Origin: Hepatobacter sp965661165
GTDB lineage: Bacteria > Pseudomonadota > Alphaproteobacteria > Holosporales > Hepatobacteraceae
DNA length: 64,000 nucleotides
Assembly (NCBI GenBank): GCA_965661165.1
Contig: CBFICL010000001.1
Span: 1 to 64,000 of the forward strand
Reading direction: 5' to 3'
Of the stretch, positions 35,891 through 43,826 are shown piece by piece (the stretch's first letter is position 1; every line of letters begins with the position of its first letter). Position numbers and translations under genes: made by a program. The notes beneath the pieces were generated by a model, which saw only the letters and a program-made list of their open reading frames with translations, made no database searches and had not been told where the DNA came from.

Positions 35891-36845
35891 AGCGCCGTCT
35901 TTTTGGTATCAAAAACATCCAGGGCTATGGTGCTATAACCTCTGGCCACTGACATGGGTATATCGTTTTTTTGCGTGGCTGCGCCGATGTGTGCGACGCC
36001 CCCAAAAAGCGCCGTTCCCTGTCATTTCTGTGGGCAATCTTGTGATGGGTGGCGCCGGGAAAACGCCTGTGGTTAAAGCGTTGGGTGAGATGCTGAAAAA
36101 CATCGGTTATCACCCGGTGGTGATCTCAAAAGGCTATGGTGCGAGGCAGCGTAAGCCTATATGGGTGGATACATCCCTTCACACCTATGAGGATGTGGGG
36201 GACGAGGCGCTGCTCTTATCCCATTATATGCCTACGCTGGTGTGTCGGCGGCGCAAGAAAACGTTAGATGTGGTTCCGTTTCAACGCAACGTGGTGCTTG
36301 TGTTGGATGATGGACATCAGCAGCGCGATATCAAAACAGACATCAACGTGCTTGTCTATGACCATAAACAGGGAGTGGGGAATGGGTATGTGTTTCCTCA
36401 AGGCCCTTTACGTGAAACGGTCAAACGGGGTATGTCCAGGGCGCACGCTGTGGTGCATGTGGGGGGTAAACGGGCAGCACATGGCGGGGTGCCTGTGTTT
36501 TATGCCGATTTTTTGCCTTGCCGTCCCTTGCCAGCTAAAACCAAGGTGTGGGGTGTGTGCGGCCTTGGCTATCCTGAAAAATTTTTGCACACCCTGAAAA
36601 AAATGGATGTAACCGTGGTGGGGTTTTCCGCCTTTCCCGATCACCATCCCTACACGTTCTCAGGTCTTCATCCCATCGCGCAGCAGGCCGCACAGAAGGA
36701 GGCTAAGCTTGTGACCACAGAGAAAGATTGGATGCGCTGGCCCGAAAATGCCACCTTGCCTTTGGTGGTGCACATTGATGTGCGTTGGCACCACGAAGCG
36801 AAGGTACGTGCGTTTCTTAAAGAACGGCTTCAGAAGGCGTTTTGA
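35883..36845 (+). CDS. lpxK: Tetraacyldisaccharide 4'-kinase LpxK
   Basis: Phosphorylates the lipid A precursor disaccharide at the 4' position. P-loop GNLVMGGAGKTPVVKAL at residues 51-67, VVISKGYGARQRKPIWVD and LVLDDGHQQRDIKTDINVLV (the catalytic DDGxQ region) are all present; the C-terminal part has LVTTEKDWMRWP. 320 residues. The start overlaps waaA. Together with waaA, msbA, kdsD and the lpt genes, the window holds a good part of the LPS pathway, so the organism makes a KDO-containing lipid A. Confidence 0.95.
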   Translation: MPRAPSFWYQKHPGLWCYNLWPLTWVYRFFAWLRRCVRRPQKAPFPVISVGNLVMGGAGKTPVVKALGEMLKNIGYHPVVISKGYGARQRKPIWVDTSLHTYEDVGDEALLLSHYMPTLVCRRRKKTLDVVPFQRNVVLVLDDGHQQRDIKTDINVLVYDHKQGVGNGYVFPQGPLRETVKRGMSRAHAVVHVGGKRAAHGGVPVFYADFLPCRPLPAKTKVWGVCGLGYPEKFLHTLKKMDVTVVGFSAFPDHHPYTFSGLHPIAQQAAQKEAKLVTTEKDWMRWPENATLPLVVHIDVRWHHEAKVRAFLKERLQKAF

Positions 36846-36870
36846 GCCTTGCGTTAGTTTCGCGCCAAAA

Positions 36871-37437
36871 TTACGCGTGGCCACCCATGGAGGCAAAACA
36901 TGGGGGCTGAATGCCGAGGCGCTGAATGGCGTGATCCCATTTTTCTCGTGCGGGCACAGAAAATACAAATTCTGGCGTGGCCTCCAGCAGCAACCACTGA
37001 TTGCTCTGAATCTCATCTTCCAGCTGCCCAGGCTCCCACGAGGTGTACCCTAAGGTCAGCAGAACGTGGGGCGCATTGATGTTGTTGTGGGGGTGAAAGT
37101 CAATGGTGGGCGTGACATGGAAGGTTTGTCCGGAGGTTGCGGCATTGCTCTCTTGGGCAGTCCTGTCTTGTTTTTGCATATGCAAAACAAAGCTGCGCTC
37201 ACTTTCTTCAGACCCGCCTTCATATACCGGGAGCATGGTGGATTCATCATCTGTATCTTCTTCAAAAAAGGCGCTTAAGGTAATGCTGTCTAGGAGCCTG
37301 TTTAACACCAATCCCATCGCGCCTTCTTTGTCGTGAGCAAACATAAAGATCACGGTCTTAGGAAAGAGTGTATTTTCAAGATGGGGTGGAGAAATCAACA
37401 GATAATTTACGAGAGATTCGGCTCTTTGTGTTTTCAT
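36871..37437 (-). CDS. yqgE: YqgE/AlgH family protein
   Basis: Small conserved protein of unknown biochemical role (DUF179). Diagnostic segments: LVNYLLISPPHLENTLFPKT at the N-terminus, KEGAMGLVLNRLL, LPVYEGGSEESERSFVLH (normally GGPV) and the C-terminal GYTSWEPGQLEDEIQSNQWL followed by WDHAIQRLGI. The family is usually about 185-190 residues and this one has 188. It is convergent with lpxK and divergent from dsbD. Confidence 0.92.
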   Translation of the reverse strand: MKTQRAESLVNYLLISPPHLENTLFPKTVIFMFAHDKEGAMGLVLNRLLDSITLSAFFEEDTDDESTMLPVYEGGSEESERSFVLHMQKQDRTAQESNAATSGQTFHVTPTIDFHPHNNINAPHVLLTLGYTSWEPGQLEDEIQSNQWLLLEATPEFVFSVPAREKWDHAIQRLGIQPPCFASMGGHA

Positions 37438-37514
37438 GAAGAAGAGATTTCATTTCATTTTTTTATCATTGTCACGCATGATACACTAACAAAGTCTTTC
37501 TGGGGAAAAAGACG

Positions 37515-39221
37515 ATGCATTGTTTTTTACGCCTTTTTTGGGTTTTTTTCGTTTGTGCACCTCTATGCATGAGTGTGCTCAAGGCTTCGCCTGTGGTGAG
37601 CATCAAGCCTTTGTCATGCCGTTTTTCTCCTGATCATATGCAGGCTTTGATTACGTTGGGGGTGACGATTGAAAAAGATTGGTCTGTCCACGCCCAAGGT
37701 GCGTCCTTTTCTGCCGCCCCAACATTGGTTTTGCAGAGTATACCTTCTGTACGTACTTATGAGGCTTTTTGGCCGGACCCTGTGTGGGTGTTTAAGGAGG
37801 GGTTTCATACACCGACGTACCAACAGCGCTTTGTGCTGCCGGTTAAGATTGATTTTGCCAAACCCACACAAACGGCGCATCTTCAGGCTCAATTTCTCTT
37901 GTTTGCGTGCCATCATCATGAGTGTCGCGCCTTGGATGTGTCGGTTTCTTATAAAATTGAGGCGCCGAATCATATTCAGCCTTTTTCTTTTCCCGAGCCC
38001 AAGAAAGCCGGCCCCTCTTTTTTGTGGGTGTTGTTCATTTCTTTCTTAGGGGGATGTTTGCTCAATTTTATGCCCTGTGTGCTGCCTGTCTTGGGTGTGA
38101 AACTGCTGGTTTTCACGAAAAATCGCTGCCCCAAGGGCTTTTTGCTGGTAGGGGATTTGTGGGCCAGTGTGGCGGGCATTTTCGTGGCATTCATGCTATT
38201 GGCGCTGGTGGCGATTTGCTTAAAACTCCTGGGCCATACGGTGGGGTGGGGGCTTCATTTCCAAAATCCTTATTTTTTAAGCTGTATGGCGGCCATGCTT
38301 CTTGTGTTTATCGCGCAGCTTTGGAATATGTTTGAGCTGAATGTGGGTGGGTTTTTTCAAAAACACACGTTGCCATCCATGCACACGGCGCGGGCTTTTC
38401 TCACGGGTGTTTTTTCTGTGTTGATTGCCACGCCTTGCACAGCGCCTTTTGTGGGCACAGCGGTGGGGTTTGCTTTGTCTCAACATGTAGGTGAGATTAT
38501 CGCGGTGTTTTCGTTACTGGCGCTTGGGTTTTCATCGCCTTATTGGGTGGCGGCTTTGGTACCGTCCCATCATATTCGTCTTCCCAAACCGGGTCGGTGG
38601 TTATGGACGTTTCAGATCGTGCTTAGTCTTTTTTTACTGGGCACGTGGGGGTGGTTTATTGCCTTGCTGAGTTGGCCTTTTCAGGGGATGTATGTATGGC
38701 TGTTGTGTGCCCTTTCCTTGCTTGTGCTGGTGGGGTTTTTCTTAAGGGCGAGGGGGGTGCGTCTCGCTTCCGCATTTCTGGTGATGCATCTGATTCTTTT
38801 ATGCTTGGCGCCTTTGGCGAAACCCTATTTTGCCCGTGCGTCTTCTGTTGTGGCCTCCTCTTCTGGCTTGCGCTGGCAGACGTTTCGTCCAGAAGACATC
38901 GCCAAGGTGGTGAGCCAAGGTCGTGTGGTGCTGGTGGACATCACGGCCGCGTGGTGTTTAACCTGTCAGGTGAACAAGAGCATGGTGCTGGATCATAAGG
39001 ATATGGCGCGCTTTTTGACCGATGCCTCGGTGGTGTGCATGCGCGGGGATTGGACCCACACCAATGACACCATTGCGTTTTTTCTCAAGACATTTCAAAG
39101 AGCTGGCATTCCCTTTAACGCCGTGTTTGGGCCTGGCGCGCCTGAAGGGATTGTGCTGCCCGAGATTTTGAAACAAGATGTGGTGAAAGAAGCCGTCAAG
39201 CGTGCGCAGGGACCAAGATAA
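37515..39221 (+). CDS. dsbD: DsbD-type thiol:disulfide interchange protein
   Basis: Moves electrons from cytosolic thioredoxin to periplasmic reductants. Order: signal peptide (MHCFLRLFWVFFVCAPLCMS), N-terminal periplasmic domain with CHHHECRALD cysteines, eight-helix membrane core with LNFMPCVLPVLG and IATPCTAPFVGT redox cysteines, and a C-terminal thioredoxin domain with ITAAWCLTCQVNKSMV. All three cysteine pairs are there. It resembles the ScsB/DsbD group of alphaproteobacteria. It lies 42 bases upstream of tssE on the same strand, so the two could be co-transcribed. The nearby eight-cysteine exported proteins would be possible clients, which is speculation. Confidence 0.9.
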   Translation: MHCFLRLFWVFFVCAPLCMSVLKASPVVSIKPLSCRFSPDHMQALITLGVTIEKDWSVHAQGASFSAAPTLVLQSIPSVRTYEAFWPDPVWVFKEGFHTPTYQQRFVLPVKIDFAKPTQTAHLQAQFLLFACHHHECRALDVSVSYKIEAPNHIQPFSFPEPKKAGPSFLWVLFISFLGGCLLNFMPCVLPVLGVKLLVFTKNRCPKGFLLVGDLWASVAGIFVAFMLLALVAICLKLLGHTVGWGLHFQNPYFLSCMAAMLLVFIAQLWNMFELNVGGFFQKHTLPSMHTARAFLTGVFSVLIATPCTAPFVGTAVGFALSQHVGEIIAVFSLLALGFSSPYWVAALVPSHHIRLPKPGRWLWTFQIVLSLFLLGTWGWFIALLSWPFQGMYVWLLCALSLLVLVGFFLRARGVRLASAFLVMHLILLCLAPLAKPYFARASSVVASSSGLRWQTFRPEDIAKVVSQGRVVLVDITAAWCLTCQVNKSMVLDHKDMARFLTDASVVCMRGDWTHTNDTIAFFLKTFQRAGIPFNAVFGPGAPEGIVLPEILKQDVVKEAVKRAQGPR

Positions 39222-39263
39222 CCCGCGCTGTAGAGACGAGGATGGTCAGAACAAGGTGATGTG

Positions 39264-39692
39264 ATGCGCACAAAAAAGAAAGGTGTTTTTTTGCCGCCGC
39301 TTTTTGATCGGCTGACGCTGGATGCCCCCGATCGCTTGGATGAAGAAGGTGTGAAGGCATCGGTGGCCAAAGAGCTTTTCACTCTGCTCAACACGCGCTC
39401 TGTGGTGAGGCAGGACATAGACCCCAAGGAAGGTGAGGTTTTGTCACGCTATCCGCCCTTTTTTGGCTTTCCTGACTTTTCTCGTGCGCTATTTGAGAAT
39501 AAGGAAGACGTGAAAAAAAAGATTGTTCAGGTGGTGCGCCTTTATGAAAAGCGGCTGCGCGAACCTGAGGTTGAGTCTATTGACTATCATCAAGAAAAGC
39601 GCACCTATTCCGTGTGCTTGAAGGGGTTTCTTATGTTGGGAGACCGCCGGGTTCCTGTGACGTTTCCAATCGATGTGATAAATCCTGGCTAG
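39264..39692 (+). CDS. tssE: T6SS baseplate subunit TssE (GPW/gp25 family)
   Basis: TssE is the gp25-like wedge component of the type VI secretion baseplate. The protein starts at ATG 39264 with AAGGTG five bases upstream. It shows the gp25 pattern: PPLFDRLTLDAPD, KELFTLLNTR, FFGFPDFSRALFE, then IVQVVRLYEKRLREPEVESI (a variant of the usual xxFEPRL) and a terminal strand FPIDVIN. 142 residues, normal. It is separated from tssL-tssM-tssA by rsmD, hrcA, grpE and dps. A phage baseplate gp25 is an alternative, but the nearby T6SS genes favour TssE. Confidence 0.83.
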   Translation: MRTKKKGVFLPPLFDRLTLDAPDRLDEEGVKASVAKELFTLLNTRSVVRQDIDPKEGEVLSRYPPFFGFPDFSRALFENKEDVKKKIVQVVRLYEKRLREPEVESIDYHQEKRTYSVCLKGFLMLGDRRVPVTFPIDVINPG

Positions 39693-39775
39693 GGCCTCCT
39701 TGTGGGGTGCCCCCCCTTGGATGAGTTCCTTGGACTCTGGAGTGACCTTCTGTTGTGGGTCCTTAAGTTCGATGG

Positions 39776-40357
39776 TTAAGACGCGTCTTCTTCCGTGAGG
39801 GTGGGCGTGTAGGACATAAAATGCACATGCGTTCTGCCTTTGGTGGTTGTGTGTTCAAGGGTGACAAAGGGCGGCAGGGGCAACGTCTCTCTTTTATCTG
39901 TTTCCGCAATGAGGATGGCCTTCGGGGCGAGCCAGTGGCCGTGATGAAGATTATCCAAAGCCGGAGGAATCAAGGCCTTACCATAAGGGGCATCAAGAAA
40001 ACACAGGTGATAGGGCGGCACTGTGCAGGGTGGCAGGTGGGGCACCGCACAGGCCAACAGTGAGGTGCAGGTTGTGAGGTTGTGCGTTTTGAGAAAGGTA
40101 TCCAGCTTGTGGCGTGTGGTGGCTTGAGGTTCCACAAAGGTGACAAATGTCGCACCGCGAGACAGGGCTTCAAGACCTAAAGATCCTGTGCCGGCAAAAA
40201 CATCCAACACGCGGCATGAGGCAAGATCAAGAGCAGAGTTTGCGTGCATGAGGCGATTGAAGATCATTTCTCTGCGATAAGAGCTAGTGGGCCTGACCCA
40301 GGGGTCATGGGGCGCGAGTTTTCGTCCCTTAAGGCGTCCTTGCAAAATACGCATCAT
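39776..40357 (-). CDS. rsmD: 16S rRNA guanine-966 N2-methyltransferase RsmD
   Basis: SAM-dependent methyltransferase of 193 residues acting on the assembled 30S. SAM-binding motif VLDVFAGTGSLGLEALSRGA begins at residue 50, and the catalytic motif appears as LDAPYG (121-126), where DPPY/F is usual, so the first proline is replaced by alanine. N-terminus RILQGRLKGRKLAPHDPWVR and RPTSSYRREMIFNRL are characteristic. It lies alone on the minus strand between two plus-strand blocks. Confidence 0.92.
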   Translation of the reverse strand: MMRILQGRLKGRKLAPHDPWVRPTSSYRREMIFNRLMHANSALDLASCRVLDVFAGTGSLGLEALSRGATFVTFVEPQATTRHKLDTFLKTHNLTTCTSLLACAVPHLPPCTVPPYHLCFLDAPYGKALIPPALDNLHHGHWLAPKAILIAETDKRETLPLPPFVTLEHTTTKGRTHVHFMSYTPTLTEEDAS

Positions 40358-40519
40358 GATTAAGCGGCTTCCCTATGCTATAACAGTCTTGAGGTAGGGT
40401 GCCTGAAAGGCCGTGATAGCTCAAGCCACCCATAAAGCGAGCCCTAGAAAAAACAAACGCATACCCTGCGCAAAGGTGCAAGAATGGTGCGGTGCGGGCT
40501 TGTTTGCGTAAGTCTTTTA

Positions 40520-40547
40520 TTGAAAAGTGTCATGAACAGGTTAAAAT
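40520..40547 (+). promoter_or_regulatory. Probable sigma70-type promoter of hrcA
   Basis: TTGAAA (40520-40525) and TAAAAT (40542-40547) are 16 bases apart. The -10 ends only six bases before the hrcA ATG, so the transcript would be leaderless or nearly so. No CIRCE element (TTAGCACTC-N9-GAGTGCTAA) is visible upstream of hrcA. Confidence 0.4.
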
Positions 40548-40553
40548 GGGGAT

Positions 40554-41579
40554 ATGAACGAACTTGATGCGCGCGCCCTTAATGTCCTTGATCACCTGGT
40601 AGACATCTATCTGGAGACACGTGCCCCCGTGGGCTCTTTGGCTTTGGCTAAACGTCTTACCCCCGCGCTTTCGCCGGCCACGGTGCGGTATATTGTGGCA
40701 GAGCTGGAAGAGCTCGCTTTGGTGACGTCGCTTCACACATCATCTGGGCGGATCCCCACAGAAAAAGGATTGCGCTGTGTGATGAAACGCTTCTTGGCCA
40801 TGAATCCCCTTTCGGATGTGGATAAAAAGACTCTTGAACATAAGGTAGACAGCGAGCTTACGGTATCTCGAGAAATGTTTGAGGGGCTGACGGCCATGCT
40901 TTCCTCTCTCTCCATGTGTGCTGGGGTTGTGAAAGCACCCCTTCTTGAGTCTTGCCTCGAGCATGTGGGGTTTGTTTGCCTTGAAGCTAAGCAAGTGTTG
41001 GCGATGTTGGTGATGCTGGATGGCACGATTACAAAACATGTGATTCCAACCTGTGGCGATATAGAGGATCATCACCTGCAAGAAGCGGCCAACTATCTCA
41101 ATGCCCATATCCGGGGGAAAACCCTTCATCAAGCGCGCGATTTTGTGGCAGATGTCTGTGACGAACCCCTGTGGGATATGGATCGTTTGTCTCACCATCT
41201 TGTCAAAGCCAGCGTGACGCTTTTTAAGGATCATGAAGATGAAGCCTTGATTGTGAAGGGGCAAGATTTTCTTTTAAAAACGTGGGTGGAGGCCAATGAC
41301 TTGCACACGCTCAAAGTGTTTCTTGATACGCAAGATGTGAAAAAAGATTTGCTGACCGTGTTGGATCTTACCATTCAAGATCAGGTGGTTCAGATTTTTG
41401 TGGGATCTCAATCTCTCTTAAAATCAAGTCATTGCGCCGTGGTGGTGGCCCCTTATCATGACCGATTCGGTGATGTGGTAGGGGCTGTGGGTGTGTTGGG
41501 CCCAACATATATGGATTATCGTCGTATTGTGCCCATGGTGGACTATACGGCCTCTCTTTTGGGCCGTGTGATGATATAG
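40554..41579 (+). CDS. hrcA: Heat-inducible transcription repressor HrcA
   Basis: Represses chaperone genes by binding CIRCE. N-terminal winged helix (ALNVLDHLVDIYLETRAPVG, then SPATVRYIVAELEELALVTS and HTSSGRIPTEKGLRCVM) is highly conserved. The remainder has the HrcA GAF-like domain ending with GVLGPTYMDYRRIVPMVDYT. 341 residues, normal length. grpE follows after 15 bases. No CIRCE site precedes this operon, so its targets, such as groES or dnaK, must lie outside the window. Confidence 0.95.
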   Translation: MNELDARALNVLDHLVDIYLETRAPVGSLALAKRLTPALSPATVRYIVAELEELALVTSLHTSSGRIPTEKGLRCVMKRFLAMNPLSDVDKKTLEHKVDSELTVSREMFEGLTAMLSSLSMCAGVVKAPLLESCLEHVGFVCLEAKQVLAMLVMLDGTITKHVIPTCGDIEDHHLQEAANYLNAHIRGKTLHQARDFVADVCDEPLWDMDRLSHHLVKASVTLFKDHEDEALIVKGQDFLLKTWVEANDLHTLKVFLDTQDVKKDLLTVLDLTIQDQVVQIFVGSQSLLKSSHCAVVVAPYHDRFGDVVGAVGVLGPTYMDYRRIVPMVDYTASLLGRVMI

Positions 41580-41594
41580 GATAAAGGAACGATT

Positions 41595-42197
41595 ATGGAT
41601 CAACAAAACAAAGAACATCAAGACATGGGCGCACACCTTGACGATCAAGAGACTCACGCAGCTGCCCAACAAGGCGCCAAAGATGAGACCGCCGTTTCTG
41701 GTGAGGCAGGTGCTGAGGCTGATGAAAAAAGCGTGGTGGCTGAGCTTGAACAAAAAAATCAAGCACTTCAGGACAAATACGTGCGGGTGTTGGCCGATAT
41801 GGAAAACATGCGCAAACGCCATGAGCAAGAATGTCACAACATACGCAAGCACGGCACCACTGCGCTTCTTAAAAATATTCTCAGCGTTATGGACAACGTG
41901 ACCCGCGCATTAACCACACCTGTGGGTGAGGCGCCCGATCCCATGGTCAAGGGCTTATTTCAGGGGCTAACCATGATTCAGGCAGAACTGACGGCATTTT
42001 TAAAAAAACAAGGCGTCACCAAAATCGAGGCCCTCGGTGCCCCGTTTGACACAGCGTTTCATCAGGCGATTCGGGAAGATATATCTGAAAAAGATCCAGG
42101 CACGGTTGTGGATGTGATGCAAGAAGGTTATCTTTTGGGAGATCGGCTGTTGCGTCCTGCCGCCGTGGTGATTGCAAAAAAAGAAGATCATGCTTAA
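41595..42197 (+). CDS. grpE: Nucleotide exchange factor GrpE
   Basis: Releases ADP from DnaK. The acidic, Gln-rich N-terminus is followed by the long coiled coil (KNQALQDKYVRVLADMENMR, KRHEQECHNIRKHGTTALLK) and the C-terminal beta domain with GAPFDTAFHQAIREDI and LGDRLLRPAAVVIAKK. 200 residues. Ribosome-binding site AAAGGA is eight bases before ATG. It is paired with hrcA as in many alphaproteobacteria. Confidence 0.96.
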   Translation: MDQQNKEHQDMGAHLDDQETHAAAQQGAKDETAVSGEAGAEADEKSVVAELEQKNQALQDKYVRVLADMENMRKRHEQECHNIRKHGTTALLKNILSVMDNVTRALTTPVGEAPDPMVKGLFQGLTMIQAELTAFLKKQGVTKIEALGAPFDTAFHQAIREDISEKDPGTVVDVMQEGYLLGDRLLRPAAVVIAKKEDHA

Positions 42198-42245
42198 CCC
42201 TGGTGCGCTGGGCGGGATGTTTTGTTAAGAAGGAAAGGATTCTTT

Positions 42246-42680
42246 ATGTCTGATAGCGTGAAAAGCCTGACATCTGTTTTGTCGGATACCTATGTTTTGT
42301 ATACCAAGGTGCAAAACTATCATTGGAATGTGAAGGGCTCGTCTTTTTTTGTGTGGCATGCCTTTTTTGAAACGCTCTATCAAGAGCTGGCCAAAACCAT
42401 TGATGTGTTGGCAGAGCGGATCCGCCAGCTCGGCGCACCTGTGCCCGGCACCATGGCGACATTTTTGGCGCACACGCAATTGAAAGAGGTAGAAAACCAA
42501 CCCTCTGCCACCATGATGCGTGACGTTCAGCATGACTATCGCTATCTGTGCGGGGCGCTCAAAAAAGCCATTCAGACGGCAGAAGAGCATCACGATCCTG
42601 TGACGGTGGACCTGTTGACGGGGTATTTGTCCTCGTGTGAAAAAGCGCTCTGGATGATGGACAGCAGCTTGGTGTCTTAG
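42246..42680 (+). CDS. dps: Dps/ferritin-like DNA-protecting iron-storage protein
   Basis: Dodecameric mini-ferritin that sequesters iron and protects DNA. I start at ATG 42246 (MSDSVKSLTSVLSDTYVLYT) after AAGGAAAGG, giving 144 residues. The intersubunit ferroxidase ligands are seen as the His in NYHWNVKG, His and Glu in WHAFFETLYQEL, and Asp and Glu in TIDVLAERIRQLG. It lacks a long Lys-rich N-terminal tail, so direct DNA binding is doubtful. It is convergent with tssA, with only three bases between the stops. Confidence 0.9.
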   Translation: MSDSVKSLTSVLSDTYVLYTKVQNYHWNVKGSSFFVWHAFFETLYQELAKTIDVLAERIRQLGAPVPGTMATFLAHTQLKEVENQPSATMMRDVQHDYRYLCGALKKAIQTAEEHHDPVTVDLLTGYLSSCEKALWMMDSSLVS

Positions 42681-42683
42681 GGC

Positions 42684-43826
42684 TTAGGCCTGCGTATCCT
42701 TTTTCTTGCAAAACTCAGCAAGCCACAAGGAGGCATCTTTGGGGTTATCAAAGTCGTTGGCAATTTCGGGAAAGCTTTTGTTTTCCCAGCTGTGAATGCG
42801 TGTCAGCAAATGGGGCACGGGGCTTTGGGGATCATGCTCGCACAAATAAAGGGCCACCTTTTTTAATAACGCATACGCGTTTTGACGCGACGAGGGGTTG
42901 TCTGCCATGGGTTTGTCTTGGGGCGCTGTAGGTGTTGGTTCATGATCAGCGTTGTCTGGTTGTTCTTCTGGCGGAGCGTCCTCCTCGGGTGCTGGCGTTG
43001 TCAGCTTTTTGAGGGTGTTTAGCAACCCTTTGGGCTCTGCTGGGCGCGGCGTTATCACCTTGGCCATTTTTTTGAAATCAGGCAGGCAATCAATGATCTC
43101 TTTAATTCTTTTGGTGGCCTCGCTGAGCAGGGCCTCCTCAGCGCCGTTGGTTCGATCATAAAAAAATTGATCAAGTTGGTTGAGGGCATCAAGATTTTTA
43201 AACAATTCTTGCTCGAAGGTTTCATAAAAACTTTGCTTGGTATCTGCAATGCTTTGCTGTACATCGTGTTTAAGCGGGCGGCCCTCTTTTTCCAAAAACC
43301 TGTCTGGATTGCGTTGTTTTTGGCTGAGGGCGCTTAGGTGCTGGGCATCAATATAGTTGGCGAGCGTATAAGGCTCGATGCCTGCTGTGTCAGGCTGAGA
43401 AATCGGCAGCTCCAGCAACGCATCACCCATGGTCTTGGAAAGCCATTCCAAAAGATAAGCCCGCTCAGCCGGGTCATCAACTTGTGGGTGAATGGCGTCC
43501 CAAAAATGTTCGAGTAGTTGGTGCGTAAGGTGTGTGCCTTGAAAAAGGCCCTCAAGGCCATAAAGAAAAAACCAAGCCTCTGTGAGCCACAAAGCGATTT
43601 GCAGATCTTTGGATTCTTGAGACAGAGCATGCATGCAGATGCGCTCGACACGATACCAATCAGCCTTCGGAGATTCCTCTTGCCAAGCCCCTTGGGGCAG
43701 CCCCGTTTTGTCTTCCTTGCGCAGCGTATTGATTTCATCATAAATGGCTGAGTATCGCAGGTTGTCACCACAAGGGTTTTTGGGGCTTATTTTTTTCAAA
43801 AGCGGTTGAAGATTTTTGATCGTCAT
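42684..43826 (-). CDS. tssA: T6SS protein TssA (ImpA N-terminal family)
   Basis: TssA primes or caps polymerising T6SS sheath and tail tube. The ImpA_N domain is at the N-terminus (NPCGDNLRYSAIYDEINTLR, DWYRVERICMHALSQESKDL, IALWLTEAWFFLYGLEGLFQ), followed by a Pro/Glu-rich linker. The C-terminal domain matches the short TssA class: SSRQNAYALLKKVALYLCEH and DPQSPVPHLLTRIHSWENKS. 380 residues. The start overlaps tssM by four bases. It is third in tssL-tssM-tssA. Confidence 0.9.
   Translation of the reverse strand: MTIKNLQPLLKKISPKNPCGDNLRYSAIYDEINTLRKEDKTGLPQGAWQEESPKADWYRVERICMHALSQESKDLQIALWLTEAWFFLYGLEGLFQGTHLTHQLLEHFWDAIHPQVDDPAERAYLLEWLSKTMGDALLELPISQPDTAGIEPYTLANYIDAQHLSALSQKQRNPDRFLEKEGRPLKHDVQQSIADTKQSFYETFEQELFKNLDALNQLDQFFYDRTNGAEEALLSEATKRIKEIIDCLPDFKKMAKVITPRPAEPKGLLNTLKKLTTPAPEEDAPPEEQPDNADHEPTPTAPQDKPMADNPSSRQNAYALLKKVALYLCEHDPQSPVPHLLTRIHSWENKSFPEIANDFDNPKDASLWLAEFCKKKDTQA

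Noticed and set aside
40440..40553. CIRCE operator upstream of hrcA
   Set aside because: No TTAGCACTC/GAGTGCTAA inverted repeat could be found in the interval.
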